Shown one piece after another: positions 27,749 to 29,739 of a DNA stretch of 29,739 nt. Numbering within the stretch: the stretch's first letter is position 1; each line of letters starts with the position of its first letter. Under the pieces are notes generated by a model. That model did not search any database. It was not told the DNA's origin and was given only the letters and a program-made list of their open reading frames with translations. The position numbers were made by a program, and so were the translations under genes. Source of the stretch: a virus; IMG/VR virus record IMGVR_UViG_3300045918_000492, positions 1-29,739 of that record. One strand, written 5' to 3'.

Positions 27749-29739
27749 ATGGGCCAAAACGACATCAAAGTTGCGATTACCGGCGATTCAACGCAGTTGG
27801 CGCAATCGGTAAAAAGGGCAGAGGGCACCATCCGGGAGTTCTCTGCGTCCGCGCAGAACTATGTTGCGATCCTCCAAGGTGCTGTCACTAGCCTGGTTGC
27901 CGCCTTTGGTGGCTTGCAGCTTGGTGCCTTTTTCAAAGATTCGGTCATGCTGGCCGCCAATATCGAGCAGGCCAATGTCGCTCTCGGCAGTATTGCAACC
28001 TCGCTTGGGGTCTCATCCGCTGAGGCGATCAAGTACCGGGACTCCCTACGGGACATCAACATCACCACCAGCGCGGCAACCAATGCCACTGCGCAGTTCT
28101 TGCGTGCTGGTCTTCCCCTGGATGGGCTCAATCAGTTGGGGCAGGCGGCGCAAGGCGCGGCGATCAGCTATAACATGCTGGGCAAGGAGACCATCAGCTC
28201 CTCTGAGGCACTGGAGAAGATGGTCCGGGCCATCGTCACCGGCAATGTCAAGGAACTGAAGACCCTTGGCTTCCAGACCATGCTCCTGGATCTATTGCGT
28301 GAGAATAAGCTTGCCACCGGCGAAGCGGCCACCGAGGTCGACTCCCACGCCCGGAGGATGCTCGTATTTAATGATGTCATCAAGCAATCCGGTTCGTTGA
28401 TGAATCTCTATTCGGATTCAACCGGCTTGGCGACGAAAAATATTTCCTCATCGAAACGGCCCCTAGAAGAGCTCAGGGTTGCCTTTGGTAATCTCTTTTT
28501 GCCGGAACTCACCCAAGCATCAGCGGCATTCTATGCGACCCTCATCGATGGCCAGCAATGGGTCAAGGCCAATAAAGAAGAGATGGACGGCTGGAAAGAC
28601 ACCATCAGCAGCATCTCTGATTTCTTGGTGACCATGTCAAAACTTGAATTCACTTCGATCAAGGAGTTTGCGGGTCTCGAATTTAACGGGTGGAAAGGTC
28701 TCTTTGAGCTGGCAGGCATAGAAGGGGTAGCGGACATCCTGAATGGTCTGGATGTCACAATCCAAGCCATTGGCAATAGTATAGCGGCCCTGGCTGCCGC
28801 TGCCCCACACGTTGCCCAATTGATTCTGCATAATTTCAATCCGGAAATCTCCCAGCGAGAGGCCGACGCCATTAAGGCAATCTATGAACAGTCGGCGGCA
28901 GATCTGGACCAGCTCTTAACCCGCAAGAACCCATACAAAAAGACCCCAGAAGATAAGGCCCGCGAAGAAGAACAAGCGAGCATCTTGGCCGAGGAAAAGG
29001 GTTTCTACCAGGAGTTGGCGAGAATCAAAGGAGAAGCCAACAACCCAAAGAATGAAGATGATGGCGCAGGCGCCGCCAAGGCTGCCAAGGCCTCATCCGA
29101 TGCCTGGAAAAAGGTCTACGGCGACCTTAAATTCGAAGCCGCTGGCTACTATGATGCCCAAATCAAACTGATCAACCAGCAGACCGAGGAGTACCGCAAG
29201 GCTGGGGTCTCTGCCGTTATCCTTGAGCAATGGAAAAAAGGCCAGATCAAGAAGCTCGATGAGGAAATGACAAAGTCGAGTGATGCTCTTTATAAGGAAG
29301 AACAAGACCGGATGCTCAAAGAGGTCGAGTGGGAGCAAAAACTTCGGAATGATGCCGCGAAAGAAGAAAAAGATGCCGCGAAAGACACCTACGAACAGCA
29401 GCAAAAATACCTAGATGAGTGGTTCAAAAAGGATGAAGCCAAGGCCAGCGAGATGTCAGAGATCTGGAAACAGGCCTATCGAAACATGGAAAATGCGGCC
29501 AGTGATTTTTTCCTTGATGCCATGCACGGTAATTTTTCCAACTTCCTGGATAGTTTTCAGTCCATGATTGATCAGATGGTGGCTAACTGGATGGCAGGTC
29601 AAGCGATGATGACCATGTTTGGCCCGAACTTCGGCAAATCAGACGGTACTGATAAAATTGGTGGATTGATTGGCATGGGGCTTAACTGGCTGGCTGGTGG
29701 AGGTAGTGCTAATGGCTCATACGGAGTTTTAGCTACTGC
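27749..29739 (+). CDS. Tape measure protein, incomplete at the window end
   Basis: The frame from the ATG at 27749 is open to the window edge (663 codons). It starts MGQNDIKVAITGDSTQLAQS; a hydrophobic helix (VAILQGAVTSLVAAFGGLQLGAFF) and a segment like phage tail tape measure domains (NIEQANVALGSIATSLGVSSAEAIKYRDSL) follow. After long charged helices comes a region resembling the lambda tape-measure C-terminal domain (ENAASDFFLDAMHGNFSNFLDSFQSMIDQMVANWMAGQAMMTMFG). The protein sets tail length and is ejected during infection. The stop lies beyond the window. Confidence 0.85.
   Translation, partial: MGQNDIKVAITGDSTQLAQSVKRAEGTIREFSASAQNYVAILQGAVTSLVAAFGGLQLGAFFKDSVMLAANIEQANVALGSIATSLGVSSAEAIKYRDSLRDINITTSAATNATAQFLRAGLPLDGLNQLGQAAQGAAISYNMLGKETISSSEALEKMVRAIVTGNVKELKTLGFQTMLLDLLRENKLATGEAATEVDSHARRMLVFNDVIKQSGSLMNLYSDSTGLATKNISSSKRPLEELRVAFGNLFLPELTQASAAFYATLIDGQQWVKANKEEMDGWKDTISSISDFLVTMSKLEFTSIKEFAGLEFNGWKGLFELAGIEGVADILNGLDVTIQAIGNSIAALAAAAPHVAQLILHNFNPEISQREADAIKAIYEQSAADLDQLLTRKNPYKKTPEDKAREEEQASILAEEKGFYQELARIKGEANNPKNEDDGAGAAKAAKASSDAWKKVYGDLKFEAAGYYDAQIKLINQQTEEYRKAGVSAVILEQWKKGQIKKLDEEMTKSSDALYKEEQDRMLKEVEWEQKLRNDAAKEEKDAAKDTYEQQQKYLDEWFKKDEAKASEMSEIWKQAYRNMENAASDFFLDAMHGNFSNFLDSFQSMIDQMVANWMAGQAMMTMFGPNFGKSDGTDKIGGLIGMGLNWLAGGGSANGSYGVLAT

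Overview
The window is most of the genome of a temperate tailed phage with long-tail (siphovirus-type) genes, probably from a Gram-negative host. The style of the genes (SleB-type endolysin, DUF1353, DUF2335, IntI, P22-like coat, lambda-like tape measure) would fit a Desulfobacterota-like proteobacterium; that host call is inference with low confidence. A lysis module (1-1449) runs straight into a tRNA-Glu 3'-end fragment flanked on both sides by short repeats (1483-1719) and then the phage tyrosine integrase. This is the layout of attP in a circular or excised phage genome rather than of a prophage end next to host DNA.

Layout: lysis genes (+); attP; a leftward lysogeny operon (4091-1793, repressor 5055-4036) ending in int; a divergent Cro-like gene with a promoter that predicts a leaderless mRNA; a rightward early region (Lar-type anti-restriction protein, ribbon-helix-helix protein, excisionase-like protein, unknown genes, a nucleotide-modification-type protein); replication genes (SF3 helicase, CHC2/Toprim primase); small terminase; an antirepressor locus resembling the P1/P7 c4-icd-ant operon; an integron-like cassette array with its own IntI integrase; large terminase; head genes (gpW-like protein, portal, S49 protease with nested scaffold, P22-like coat); connectors, tail tube, tail chaperone with a possible frameshifted extension, and an incomplete tape measure.

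The most notable content is at 14975-18192. Four gene cassettes can be delimited by four attC-type hairpins plus a degenerate fifth. For every cassette the first bases after the junction are complementary to the R'' box at its own end, which is the signature of excisable integron cassettes. Two cassettes encode paralogous DNA methyltransferases with matching ends and unrelated middles; their only usable start codons lie inside the preceding attC. The array reads toward intI, opposite to the usual arrangement, and the intI stop overlaps the terL start (ATGA). An integron integrase is therefore wired into the phage packaging operon, with cassettes plausibly carrying exchangeable anti-restriction functions. 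Lar, two methyltransferases and a DUF1599-like protein together suggest strong selection from host restriction.

The structural region is also seeded with palindromic CCCTGAGCGGAGYCGAAGGG elements, two of them in-frame within genes. All assignments come from reading the sequence and recalled family features; no database search was possible.
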